Shown piece by piece: positions 49,324 through 57,807 of a stretch of DNA of 64,000 nt. The first letter of the stretch is position 1, and every line of letters starts with the position of its first letter. Source of the DNA: an uncultured Collinsella sp. (GTDB lineage Bacteria; Actinomycetota; Coriobacteriia; Coriobacteriales; Coriobacteriaceae); the NCBI GenBank assembly GCA_900541645.1, contig UQKQ01000009.1:1-64000 (forward strand). Reading direction: 5' to 3'. The translations under genes were made by a program, and so were the position numbers. The notes under the pieces are model-generated. The model made no database searches, had not been told where the DNA came from, and saw only the letters and a program-made list of their open reading frames with translations.

Positions 49324-50187
49324 ATGGCATTTAACGTTAACGCGCTCGGATTTGGCGACAACGTCGTCGATCGCTACGAGCATATCCACACCATGTATCC
49401 TGGCGGTAACGCGGTTAACTTCGCCGTTTATGCCAAGAAATGCGGTGCCGCACGCTCTGCATACATGGGCATTTTTGGCAATGATGCCGCTGCCGAGCAT
49501 GTCATTGCAAGCCTCGAGGATGAGGGTATCGAGCTTGACAAGTGCGAGCAGATGATTGGCGAGAACGGAGCGGCTCGCGTGACCGTCGTTGACGGTGACC
49601 GTGTCTTCCTTGGCTCCAACGAGGGCGGTATCCGTGGCGATGCGCGCTATGTCCTCGATCGCTTTGACCTTGCGTACATGAAGCAGTTCGATGTGGTTCA
49701 TTCGGGCAACTATTGCTTTACCGAGCGCGAGCTGCCCAAGTTGAAGGCTGCGGGCGTCACGGTCTCTTTTGACTTTTCGGACGACTCTACCGACGAGTAC
49801 TACGAGCAGATTGCGCCCTACGTCGATTTCGCTTTCTTTAGTGCGGCGGATGCCGCGAGTGAGGACGAGATTCGCGAGCGTCTGGCATGGGTGAAGGGCC
49901 TGGGTCCGCGTTTTGTGTCGGCTACGGCGGGCGCCGAGGGCTGCATTGCTTACGACGGCGAGCGTTATTACCGCCAGCTGGCTAAACCGGTAACGGACAT
50001 GAAGGACACCATGGGGGCGGGCGACTCGTTCCTCACCTCGTTTTTGATGTGCTATCTCGATTCCGCCAAGCGTGGTGAGGATGGCGCCGAGGCTATCGAG
50101 CGCGCGCTCGACTTTGCTGCCGGGTTTGCCTCGACCGTGTGCGGCATGGAAGGTTCTTGGGGCCACGGAGCACCAATCGTCGAATAG
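49324..50187 (+). CDS. PfkB-family kinase, FrlD-like
   Basis: 287 residues. PfkB motifs: GFGDNVVDRYEHIHTMYPGG, FDFSDDST and the C-terminal anion hole and catalytic Asp in DTMGAGDSF. Very similar in layout to FrlD, which phosphorylates fructoselysine at C6 before FrlB acts. Starts 14 bp after the FrlB-like gene. A second kinase gene follows beyond a hairpin at 50258-50291. Confidence 0.87.
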   Translation: MAFNVNALGFGDNVVDRYEHIHTMYPGGNAVNFAVYAKKCGAARSAYMGIFGNDAAAEHVIASLEDEGIELDKCEQMIGENGAARVTVVDGDRVFLGSNEGGIRGDARYVLDRFDLAYMKQFDVVHSGNYCFTERELPKLKAAGVTVSFDFSDDSTDEYYEQIAPYVDFAFFSAADAASEDEIRERLAWVKGLGPRFVSATAGAEGCIAYDGERYYRQLAKPVTDMKDTMGAGDSFLTSFLMCYLDSAKRGEDGAEAIERALDFAAGFASTVCGMEGSWGHGAPIVE

Positions 50188-50257
50188 CTTAAGAAAGCGT
50201 ACGGCGGTCTGGCTATGAGGCTTTGGACAGCCGATGCAAAACAATAAGCGAAACGCG

Positions 50258-50291
50258 AAAAGGGGGCTCGCCATGTGGTGGGTCCCCTTTT
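50258..50291 (+). terminator. Internal terminator-like hairpin between the two PfkB genes
   Basis: AAAAGGGG pairs with CCCCTTTT around an 18-nt loop; T-rich end. It would lower transcription of the second half of the cluster. Confidence 0.5.
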
Positions 50292-50308
50292 GAACATTGG
50301 AGAAGACC

Positions 50309-51109
50309 ATGGGTATTAAAGCGTGCGCAGCTGGTTTTTGCTGTGCGGACGTCTATCAAAACATCGGCGTGTTCTATCCGACTGGTAATGGCATTGACTG
50401 GGGTATCCATCTTGCACGAATGGGCGTTTCGGTATCCGCCGTGTCGGTTGTCGGCAAGGACGAGTACGGAGACAAGATGAGGGAGGCGCTGGCCGCTGAG
50501 GGGTTCGATATCTCACATCTGCGGGTGGAGGATGGCGACACCTCGGTGATGCTCATGGCGTTGAAAGACGGCGTCGATCGCGTACATCTCGAGGCAATCG
50601 ATGGCGTAATGGAGGCATATCGACCGAATGAAGATGACCGGGCGTTTATCCTAGAACATGACATCATTCACACCGACCTGTTTGGCAATTGTTTGGACCT
50701 CCTGCCCGAATGGCATGATGCGGGCAAGACGGTGGTTATGGACTTCTCGGTGTTCAGCCAGGATCCCGAATATGCCTGCGAGAACCATTTTCCCTACGTT
50801 GACTATGCGTTCATGTCGTTTGAAGAGGACACTCCGGAGCTGCGTGATTGGGTACGTCACGTACAGGAGCTGGGACCGCGGGTGGCAGTTGCCACGCTTG
50901 GTGAGAAGGGAAGCATTGCCTATGACGGTGAGCGCTTCTATGAGTGCGGGATCGTGCCGGCGGAGAAGGTCGTTAACACCGTGGGTGCCGGCGACTCGTA
51001 TATTGCCGGGTTTACCAAGGGCGTGATCGATGGCCTTGATATTCCGGCGTGTATGAAGGCGGGCGCTGAACTGTCGTCCCGAGTGATTGGTTCGTTTGAG
51101 CCGTACTAG
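50309..51109 (+). CDS. Second PfkB-family kinase
   Basis: 266 residues. Opening GFCCADVYQNIGVFYPTGNG and C-terminal NTVGAGDSYIAGF (catalytic Asp) place it in the PfkB family, but the sequence differs well from the first kinase. ATG 50309 is preceded by GGAGAAG. A second kinase in a pathway that already has an FrlD-like one suggests a second sugar substrate or a second phosphorylation. Confidence 0.85.
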   Translation: MGIKACAAGFCCADVYQNIGVFYPTGNGIDWGIHLARMGVSVSAVSVVGKDEYGDKMREALAAEGFDISHLRVEDGDTSVMLMALKDGVDRVHLEAIDGVMEAYRPNEDDRAFILEHDIIHTDLFGNCLDLLPEWHDAGKTVVMDFSVFSQDPEYACENHFPYVDYAFMSFEEDTPELRDWVRHVQELGPRVAVATLGEKGSIAYDGERFYECGIVPAEKVVNTVGAGDSYIAGFTKGVIDGLDIPACMKAGAELSSRVIGSFEPY

Positions 51110-51136
51110 GGCCAAATGCCTGGAAAGGAGTACGAA

Positions 51137-51997
51137 ATGGTTATCGACATGTTGGTCCATCCTATGCTCTATGGCGAGATCTGTACGCCGGGTGATGAGC
51201 CTGATGGATTCGGTTTTTGGTCACGAGAATTTGGTATGGGGCATATGGGCCCCATGGATTGGGATGAGCTTCAAGTCGAGATGGACGTCTGCGACGTGCG
51301 GAAGAGCGTGCTCATGCCGCTCGATGTAACCACGGCATGCGGAGGACACTTTGGCACCAATGACCAGATTGCCATGCTGGTTGCCGCGCACCCCGATCGT
51401 CTGTGGGGATTTGCGAGCGTAGATCCGCAGGTGAGCGGTGCCGCAGACGAATTGGAGCGCGCCTTTACCGAGTTGGGGGCAAAGGGGCTTTGCCTGCATC
51501 CGGCAAAGCAGGGTTTTGCCCCCGATGATGCTGTGGCCGAGCCGCTTTACGAGCTGTGCGAGCGCTATAACAAGCCGGTGGTTTTCCATGCCGGTATGTC
51601 TTGGGAGCCGGGCGCAGAGCTCTCGCGCAGTAACCCGCTTGCATTTGAGCACACAATCGCAACGCATCCAAATGTGCGCTTTAGTTTGACCCACTTTGGC
51701 TGGCCCTGGGTGCGCGAGACCGTGGCGATGCTGCTCAAGTATCCCAACTGCTACACGGACACCTCTATCACTTACATCGATTCGCCCGAGGAGATGATGC
51801 AGCGCCTTTTCACGGTCGATATGGGGCCGCTGTGGTATGAGCGCGCGCTATCGCATCAAGTGATGTTCGCCAGCAATACGCCGCGTTTCCGTGCATTCAA
51901 ACTCAAGCGGGCGCTCGATACCGTGCTCATGCGCGATGATGCGCGAGAAAGGCTCTACTGGGGTAATGCCCTGCGTTTTCTTGAAGGGGATGAGTAA
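51137..51997 (+). CDS. Amidohydrolase-2 family metal-dependent hydrolase
   Basis: 286 residues, TIM-barrel. IDMLVHPML carries the first His; PVVFHAGMSWEPGAE and SLTHFGWPWV carry later ones; MFASNTPRFRAFKL gives the last Asp/Asn position. Members decarboxylate or hydrolyse ring or amide compounds. AAAGGAG precedes the ATG at 51137. It ends 2 bp before the YjbQ-family gene. Confidence 0.8.
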   Translation: MVIDMLVHPMLYGEICTPGDEPDGFGFWSREFGMGHMGPMDWDELQVEMDVCDVRKSVLMPLDVTTACGGHFGTNDQIAMLVAAHPDRLWGFASVDPQVSGAADELERAFTELGAKGLCLHPAKQGFAPDDAVAEPLYELCERYNKPVVFHAGMSWEPGAELSRSNPLAFEHTIATHPNVRFSLTHFGWPWVRETVAMLLKYPNCYTDTSITYIDSPEEMMQRLFTVDMGPLWYERALSHQVMFASNTPRFRAFKLKRALDTVLMRDDARERLYWGNALRFLEGDE

Positions 51998-51999
51998 AC

Positions 52000-52428
52000 A
52001 TGGTGACGCTCGAGACATTGAGCTATCTATCGACTGCTCCGGACCAGTTCATCGATATTACCGAAGATGTGCACGCTGCCATCGAACGCAGCTCGGTGAC
52101 CAATGGCTTGGCAGCGATTATTTTGTCGCATACGACCTGTGGAATCGTGGTAAACGAGGGACTGCCCTGCGTGGAGACGGATCTTATGGAGACGCTTGAT
52201 CGCATCGCCCCACTCGATGCCCCCTATGCGCATGCACACTTCCTGCCGAGCTATGGAGCCACCGGTAACAACTCCTGTGGGCATATCAAGAGCATGATTT
52301 GTGGAAACAGTTGCTTCTTTCCCGTCCAAGATGGCCACATCGTGTGCGGAGGTGCCCAGAACATCTATCTTGCGGAGTTTGACGGTCCGCAGAAGCGAAA
52401 AGTGTACGTCGAGGTGCTGGGGGAGTAA
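52000..52428 (+). CDS. YjbQ/UPF0047-family protein
   Basis: 142 residues. LSHTTCGIVVNEG and HAHFLPSYGATGNNSCGHIKSM match the family (HTTaal..NE, H..GeGN..AHlks). E. coli YjbQ has been linked to thiamine-phosphate synthase activity in vitro; role here unknown. Starts 2 bp after the amidohydrolase stop, so it is part of the operon, an unusual setting for this family. Confidence 0.85.
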   Translation: MVTLETLSYLSTAPDQFIDITEDVHAAIERSSVTNGLAAIILSHTTCGIVVNEGLPCVETDLMETLDRIAPLDAPYAHAHFLPSYGATGNNSCGHIKSMICGNSCFFPVQDGHIVCGGAQNIYLAEFDGPQKRKVYVEVLGE

Positions 52429-52461
52429 CGTCCCTGCAATGACCCTAAGAAGGAGCACGTT

Positions 52462-53271
52462 ATGTCGTTTCTAACCTCGATGTTCAAGACCGAAAAGCCG
52501 GTTATTGGAATGCTGCACCTGCGTCCTCTGCCGGGCGATCCACTGTATTACCCGGGCGGAAGCGTGTCGCAGGTCGTGGAAGCCGCCAAGCGCGATCTCG
52601 AGGCGTTGCAGCAGGGCGGTGTCGATGGCATTTTGATTACCAATGAGCTCTCGATGCCCTATGAGCAGCATGTTTCTCCCTCAACCCTTGCATCGATGGG
52701 CTATGTAATCGGGGCTCTATCCCATGATTTGTCGACTCCTTGGGGAGCTGAAGCTATTTACGATGGTGATGCCACAATCGAGCTGTGCGCTGCCGTCGAC
52801 GCGCAGTTCACGCGTTGCAATTTTTGCGGTGCCTGGGCCGGTGATCTCGGGCTGATTAACCGAGATTTCGCTCACACCATGCGTCGCAAGGCGGCGCTGC
52901 GCCTGGACGACCTCAAGCTTTTTCACTTCATCACGAGCGAGGGGGAGGTTTATCTCAACGACCGCACGACTGCGGACATTGCCGATTCACTTCTCTTTAA
53001 TTGCCTACCGGATGCGATGGTCATCGGCGGTTCGGCTGCCGGTCGTGGCGCTTCGGGCGAGCTTGCCGATGAGGTCCGTGAGCGTGTTGGCGAAGTGCCC
53101 GTGGTATGTGGCACCGGTTGTCGCGAAAATACCGTGGCTGACGTATTTGCTCACTACGATGGCGCGTTTGTCGGCACCTGCTTAAAGCGCGACGGAAAGC
53201 TGGATGCCCCGGTTGATGTTGAGCGGGTAGCTCGTTTTATGGCTGCCGCTCGTACGGCGCGAGGGGAGTAG
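52462..53271 (+). CDS. BtpA/SgcQ-family TIM-barrel protein
   Basis: 269 residues. VIGMLHLRPLPGDP and GGVDGILITNEL are the BtpA signature; FITSEGEVYLNDRTTADIA and VCGTGCRENTVADVF also fit. SgcQ occurs in the E. coli sgc cluster for an unknown sugar; BtpA is known from cyanobacterial photosystem I biogenesis. Its presence supports a carbohydrate-phosphate function. AAGGAGC precedes the ATG. Confidence 0.87.
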   Translation: MSFLTSMFKTEKPVIGMLHLRPLPGDPLYYPGGSVSQVVEAAKRDLEALQQGGVDGILITNELSMPYEQHVSPSTLASMGYVIGALSHDLSTPWGAEAIYDGDATIELCAAVDAQFTRCNFCGAWAGDLGLINRDFAHTMRRKAALRLDDLKLFHFITSEGEVYLNDRTTADIADSLLFNCLPDAMVIGGSAAGRGASGELADEVRERVGEVPVVCGTGCRENTVADVFAHYDGAFVGTCLKRDGKLDAPVDVERVARFMAAARTARGE

Positions 53272-53277
53272 GCACCT

Positions 53278-54795
53278 ATGGCGCTCTATCTGGGTATTGA
53301 TATTGGGACAAGCGCCTCTAAAGGCGTTTTAATCGATGATCGATGCAACATCGTTTGCCAAGCCTCTTGTGGACATGAGACGGACAACCCGTGTGACGGA
53401 TGGTACCAGCATGATGCCGAGGCCGTTTGGTGGGGCGATTTTTGCCGCTTGTCGCGCGAGCTGGTGGCGCGATCGGGGGTTAACGCGGCACAGATCGGAT
53501 GCGTGGGCCTTTCCGCATTGGGCTGCGACTGTGTGCCGGTCGATACCGAGTGCAACGCGCTGGCGCCCGCGATTTTGTATGGAGTCGATGCACGTTCGAA
53601 ACCGCAGATTGACGAGCTTCTTTCCGAATATGGGTCAGATCGCGCACGCGAGCTTTTCGGGCACGATCCCTGTTCGTCAGATATTGCTCCCAAGATCTTG
53701 TGGTTTAAGGAGAATATGCCCGAGGTGCACGAACGTGCCGCGAAGTTCCTGACGGCGTCATCGTTTCTGTGCGCAAAGTTGACGGGGCGTTTTACGGTGG
53801 ACCGTTATTTGGCGGAGGATTTTCTTCCCCTATACGACCGCTTCACTTGGAAGGTTGATGCTCGGGAATGTGCTCGTTTCTGCCGGCCTGACCAGATGGC
53901 GGAGGTAATGTCGGCTACCGATATTGCCGGGGTGATTACTCAGCGTGCGGCTGAGGCGACGGGGCTCGCGGCAGGGACACCTGTCTTAGTGGGAACGGGC
54001 GACTCTGGTGCCGAGGCCATTTCGACGGGTGTATTTCGTCCCGGCGATATGATGGTTCAGTTGGGGAGTACGGCGTATTTCATCTATCTAGCTGATCATA
54101 TGGTCGATGATGCCCGCCTGTGGCCAGGGACGTTTATCATTCCCGGAACTTACGGGATCTGCGCGGGGACCAATACGGCGGGTGCGCTCACATCGTGGCT
54201 GCGCCAAGAGCTGTATCGCGACGCCGTGGAGGCCGAGGGCCACGGTGGCCCCGATGCATATTCGGTTATGGCGCATGATGCCGCCGGTGTGGCGCCGGGT
54301 GCCGATGGGCTCCTGTGTCTGCCGTACTTTGCGGGGGAGCGCACTCCGCTCAACGATCCCGAGGCGCGTGGCGTCTTCTTTGGCCTGACCGGAAGGCATA
54401 CACGAGCCCATATGGTTCGTGCCGCCTTGGAAGGCGTCGCGTATACCGTTGCATCCCATGTCGACATTATCGAGCGAGAACATGGACTGCCAATTGGGCG
54501 CATTATGCTTGTCGGAGGTGGAACCAAGAATCCAGTTTGGATGCAGGCTATCGCCGACGTATGTGGGCGCGAGGTCTCGGTTGCCAAGGTTACGGTGGGC
54601 GCATGCTTCGGTGATGCCATCATGGCAGCTCTCGCAGGTGGCGCCTATGCATCATGGGATGAGCTCGCCCAAGTCCTTGGCGTTGCGCAAACAATCGTGC
54701 CTGATATGACTGCCCACGAGTTATATGCGTCGCGCCGTCATATCTTTGACGAATTGTATGCACGCAACCGTGATCTCATGCACGAATTGGTGTAA
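53278..54795 (+). CDS. FGGY-family carbohydrate kinase (xylulokinase-like)
   Basis: 505 residues. FGGY domains: YLGIDIGTSASKGVLIDD (ATP phosphate loop), GTGDSGAEAISTG, and IMLVGGGTKNPVWMQAIADV at the end. Xylulokinase-like rather than glycerol kinase by overall pattern; substrate unknown. AGGGGAGT precedes ATG 53278, which follows the BtpA gene by 6 bp. Last gene of the cluster. Confidence 0.9.
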   Translation: MALYLGIDIGTSASKGVLIDDRCNIVCQASCGHETDNPCDGWYQHDAEAVWWGDFCRLSRELVARSGVNAAQIGCVGLSALGCDCVPVDTECNALAPAILYGVDARSKPQIDELLSEYGSDRARELFGHDPCSSDIAPKILWFKENMPEVHERAAKFLTASSFLCAKLTGRFTVDRYLAEDFLPLYDRFTWKVDARECARFCRPDQMAEVMSATDIAGVITQRAAEATGLAAGTPVLVGTGDSGAEAISTGVFRPGDMMVQLGSTAYFIYLADHMVDDARLWPGTFIIPGTYGICAGTNTAGALTSWLRQELYRDAVEAEGHGGPDAYSVMAHDAAGVAPGADGLLCLPYFAGERTPLNDPEARGVFFGLTGRHTRAHMVRAALEGVAYTVASHVDIIEREHGLPIGRIMLVGGGTKNPVWMQAIADVCGREVSVAKVTVGACFGDAIMAALAGGAYASWDELAQVLGVAQTIVPDMTAHELYASRRHIFDELYARNRDLMHELV

Positions 54796-54847
54796 TGCTG
54801 CCGAATTGTACTGTCTTCCAAAATAGGGACTGCGTTGTGCGATTTGC

Positions 54848-54866
54848 ATGCCCCTTGGCATTTTTG
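54848..54866 (+). terminator. Weak terminator at the end of the catabolic cluster
   Basis: ATGCC/GGCAT stem with CCTT loop, followed by TTTTT. Confidence 0.45.
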
Positions 54867-54876
54867 CCCACAGGAG

Positions 54877-55659
54877 TTAGCGAAGGTCAAAAACAGAGTG
54901 CGCATTTGCTAAAACTGCCGACTCGATGCGCTTTGCGTCACAGTTTTTGAGTGAGGCGATGCGCATCGAGGTCCTTGCGAGCGATCTGATGAGCGACTGC
55001 GCGCTTGTTTCTGTGTTTGGTTCGGCTGGCGCATCGGTCTCGAGCAGTAGACGGTCGAGTGGAATCTGCCGGGCATATTCGCGACCGCGCTTGGTGGCGA
55101 GCATACGCTCGTTCACGGAAAAATAGCAGTTTGCGTTTCGCGCGCGGGCGAGTTCGTTCGAAGTGCCGCTAAACCAGTGGAAGATGATAGCGGGGGAGTC
55201 GGGGTTTGGGATGAGTAGTCCATGCGATTCGAGGACGTCCAGTACGGCTCCTGCCGAACGAACGGCGTGAATTGATATCACGCGCCCGGTAAGAGGATGC
55301 TGCACGAGTGCATCGCAGAGCCGGTTAAGTGCCTGTATTTGTAGCGGCTCACTTCCAGCAAAGCGCGCGGAAAAGTCGAGCCCGACTTCGCCGATGTAGC
55401 GCTCTTGGGCAGCAACTTCGCAAAGCAGATTGACTTCGGCGGGACCGCAGCGGCCGTCGGCGAGCCACCAGGGATGGAGGCCGATGCCCTTGATGACGGT
55501 AGGAAGGCGACGGGTTCGCCCGTGTGCGCTAGCGAAGTCGCGTGGATCGACGCCGCAATCAAATAGACCCAAGCCCAGCGCCGTTGCCTCATCGGCAACG
55601 GCGTCCGGGTGAGCCATTAAATCAAGATGGCAGTGTGCATCAAATAACCGGGGCTCCAT
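54877..55659 (-). CDS. TatD-family metal-dependent hydrolase
   Basis: 260 residues, TIM barrel. FDAHCHLDLM (HxH), IGEVGLDFSARF (bridging Glu), ISIHAVRSAGAV (His) and LLLETDAPAEPN (Asp) fit TatD DNase-type proteins. Reaction may be 3'-5' exonuclease or D-aminoacyl hydrolase-like. Followed upstream on the same strand by tcdA (14 bp apart). Confidence 0.88.
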   Translation of the reverse strand: MEPRLFDAHCHLDLMAHPDAVADEATALGLGLFDCGVDPRDFASAHGRTRRLPTVIKGIGLHPWWLADGRCGPAEVNLLCEVAAQERYIGEVGLDFSARFAGSEPLQIQALNRLCDALVQHPLTGRVISIHAVRSAGAVLDVLESHGLLIPNPDSPAIIFHWFSGTSNELARARNANCYFSVNERMLATKRGREYARQIPLDRLLLETDAPAEPNTETSAQSLIRSLARTSMRIASLKNCDAKRIESAVLANAHSVFDLR

Positions 55660-55673
55660 CTCGGCGCGCTCCG

Positions 55674-56468
55674 CTAGTCTAGGCGCTGGCCATCGGCACG
55701 CACGTGCTCGGTGCCGCGGCCACTGATCTGGCGGATAACCTCGCCGGCGATCATCTGGCCCATGATGGGCGGCATAAAGCTGGCGGTTCCGAGCTCGGTA
55801 CGCTCGTGGATGTTGGAAGGGTCGCGGGGCTGTGTCTTAACCGATTCCTCGCAGCTAAACAGTACATGTAGGCTCTTGATTCCGCGCTTCTTACATTCTT
55901 TGCGCATAATGCGGCTCATGGGGTCACGTACCGTATCGAAGATGTCGGCAAAGCGGAGGCACTCGGGATGGAGCTTGTTGGCCCCGCCCATGGAGCTAAC
56001 CAAACGAATGTCGTGGTCCTGAGCATATTTGGCAATGGTGAGTTTGGCCGAGATGGTGTCGATGGCGTCGACGACGTAGTCGAGCTTGCCGTCCGTCTGC
56101 TCCAAAACGCTCGCGAAGAACTCGTCGATGTTGTCGCTCAGCAGGTATTCGGTGCGTTTGATAACGGTGGCGGCGGGATTGATATCGCGGATCATGGCAT
56201 CCATCACGTCCACTTTGCGCTTGCCGACGGTGCTGTGAAAGGCGATGGCCTGGCGATTGATATTGCTGGGCGCGATGATGTCCTTGTCCAGAATGACGAA
56301 ATGACCGATGCCGCCGCGGGCGAGTGCCTCGCAGCAGTTGGAGCCCACGCCTCCGCAGCCGAGCACCAGCACCGTGGCGGCGGCGAGTTTGTCGAGCGCC
56401 TCGCGGCCCATGATGATTTCGAGCTTGGTATCGCGCGTCTCGACGAGAGCGGCAGCGGTTTCGGCCAT
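55674..56468 (-). CDS. tcdA: tRNA threonylcarbamoyladenosine dehydratase
   Basis: 264 residues, E1-like (ThiF/HesA) protein that cyclises t6A37 in tRNA using ATP. Adenylation domain: VLVLGCGGVGSNCCEALARGG, NINRQAIAFHSTVGKRKVD, DAIDTISAKL. KECKKRGIKSLHVLFSCEE fits TcdA and lacks the CxxC zinc pairs of MoeB. GGAGG lies six bases before the ATG at 56468; the ATG at 56474 is too close to it. Confidence 0.9.
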   Translation of the reverse strand: MAETAAALVETRDTKLEIIMGREALDKLAAATVLVLGCGGVGSNCCEALARGGIGHFVILDKDIIAPSNINRQAIAFHSTVGKRKVDVMDAMIRDINPAATVIKRTEYLLSDNIDEFFASVLEQTDGKLDYVVDAIDTISAKLTIAKYAQDHDIRLVSSMGGANKLHPECLRFADIFDTVRDPMSRIMRKECKKRGIKSLHVLFSCEESVKTQPRDPSNIHERTELGTASFMPPIMGQMIAGEVIRQISGRGTEHVRADGQRLD

Positions 56469-56583
56469 AGACATCCTCCGATTGGGAAGCGAATCGTGTT
56501 TTAGCTATCGTCATTATAGGTAATCGCCCATAGGTTGCGATGGCGTTTGCTTTGATGTGGATTGAAGCATTGCGATTAGATAG

Positions 56584-56613
56584 TTAGACAAACATCTAAA
56601 TATCGAGTATAGT
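56584..56613 (+). promoter_or_regulatory. Promoter and operator of the sdpR-sdpI pair
   Basis: TTAGAC (56584-56589), 18-bp spacer, TATAGT (56608-56613). The dyad TTAGA-N6-TCTAA (56584-56599) covers the -35 and is a likely autorepressor site. Confidence 0.55.
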
Positions 56614-56647
56614 GTGCGCGTCGAACGAAATACTGAGAGGAGGTCCT

Positions 56648-56926
56648 ATGCCGGGAGAGGGTTTTAAAGCGCTGGCCGATCCTACACGGCGTCACATTTT
56701 GGAACTGTTGCGCGAGGGCAATTGTACGGCCGGAGAGCTTGCCGAGCATTTTGACATCAGCAAACCGTCATTGAGCCATCATTTGGCGACGCTCAAAAAC
56801 GCCGGGTTGGTGACCGATGAACGTCATGGCCAAAACATCGTATACAGCTTAAACACCACCGTCATGCAAGACTTGATCGGTTGGTTTATGGGCTTTACAA
56901 ACACTGAAGGTGATAAGAATGAATAA
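56648..56926 (+). CDS. ArsR-type regulator, SdpR-like
   Basis: 92 residues. KALADPTRRHILELLREG and SKPSLSHHLATLKNAGLV form an ArsR winged helix; no metal-binding Cys pair is present, as in SdpR, the autorepressor controlling the SdpI immunity protein in Bacillus. GAGGAGG precedes ATG 56648. Overlaps sdpI by 8 bp. Confidence 0.87.
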   Translation: MPGEGFKALADPTRRHILELLREGNCTAGELAEHFDISKPSLSHHLATLKNAGLVTDERHGQNIVYSLNTTVMQDLIGWFMGFTNTEGDKNE

Positions 56927-57623
56927 CGAAAACAAGGGCATTCACGCCACGGGGGTATCGCCACGCGTGTGGATTGCGCTGGTCGCTCTGTGCGTCGCCA
57001 ACGTCGTAGTGCACCTCATGGTGATGCCGAGCTTGCCTGCGCAGATTCCCACGCACTGGGGCGCGAACGGCGCCGTCGACGGTTGGGGTCCTAGCTGGAT
57101 GGCCCCCGCGCTCGGCGTGCTGCCTCTGGCGCTTCTCGCAATGTTCTGCGTGGTGCCGCGCATCGACCCCAAAGGTGAGGCATATCGAACCTCGGGCAAG
57201 TTCTATCAGGGCTTCGTAATCGCCTTTACCTTGTTCATGTGTGCCGTAAGCTGGCTGGGAGAGCTTACGGTCTGGGGCGTGGTGCCGGCGGTCGGTTCGG
57301 TCAACGTGCTGATTTCCGGTGCTATCGGTTTGCTGTTCATCGGCGTAGGCAACTACTTGCCGCGTGTGAAGCAGAACTATACGCTCGGTATCAAGACGCC
57401 TTGGGCGCTTGCCGATCCCGAGAACTGGCGCCGTACGCAGCGCTTTGGCGGTGCCTGCTTTATGGTGCTGGGTGTTGGCCTGATTGCGATGGGCGTGGCA
57501 GGTGCTGTGCTTTCGAATGAAGTCGTCGCCGCGGTGATTGCGGTTCTGGCGTTTGGTTCGGTCGGAGCCGTCTACGTCTACTCGTATCTGCTGTGGCGCA
57601 AATCTCAGCGGGCTGTTCGTTAA
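56919..57623 (+). CDS. SdpI-like immunity protein
   Basis: 234 residues, about 6-7 TM helices. IPTHWGANGAVDGWG (DUF1648 motif) and YTLGIKTPWALADPENWRRT (SdpI motif) are clear. SdpI protects Bacillus from the SDP toxin and signals toxin presence to SdpR. Overlaps the regulator gene by 8 bp (ATGAATAA). No SdpC-like toxin gene is nearby, so it may guard against toxins of neighbours. Confidence 0.9.
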   Translation: MNNENKGIHATGVSPRVWIALVALCVANVVVHLMVMPSLPAQIPTHWGANGAVDGWGPSWMAPALGVLPLALLAMFCVVPRIDPKGEAYRTSGKFYQGFVIAFTLFMCAVSWLGELTVWGVVPAVGSVNVLISGAIGLLFIGVGNYLPRVKQNYTLGIKTPWALADPENWRRTQRFGGACFMVLGVGLIAMGVAGAVLSNEVVAAVIAVLAFGSVGAVYVYSYLLWRKSQRAVR

Positions 57624-57687
57624 GGTTGCGGAAAACTAGCGTACGCAGTTCATGGTATGTTCTGGGGGATTTTTCCCAGGTAGTATT

Positions 57688-57716
57688 AGGGGGTATGGGC
57701 AACCACGCCCCTTTTT
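57688..57716 (+). terminator. Hairpin with T-run before ettA
   Basis: GGGG/CCCC-based stem (GGGGTATGGGCAACCACG CCCC) followed by TTTTT. A smaller CTGGG/CCCAG hairpin at 57661-57680 precedes it. Terminates sdpI, or attenuates ettA. Confidence 0.6.
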
Positions 57717-57807
57717 CGTTACGTTTCAGAGCTAGTTTTCTCATTTCGTTTCCACTAAAGCGAATCAAGAATAGGGAAACAACAGGTAGAAAGGATAAAA
57801 CAGACAA

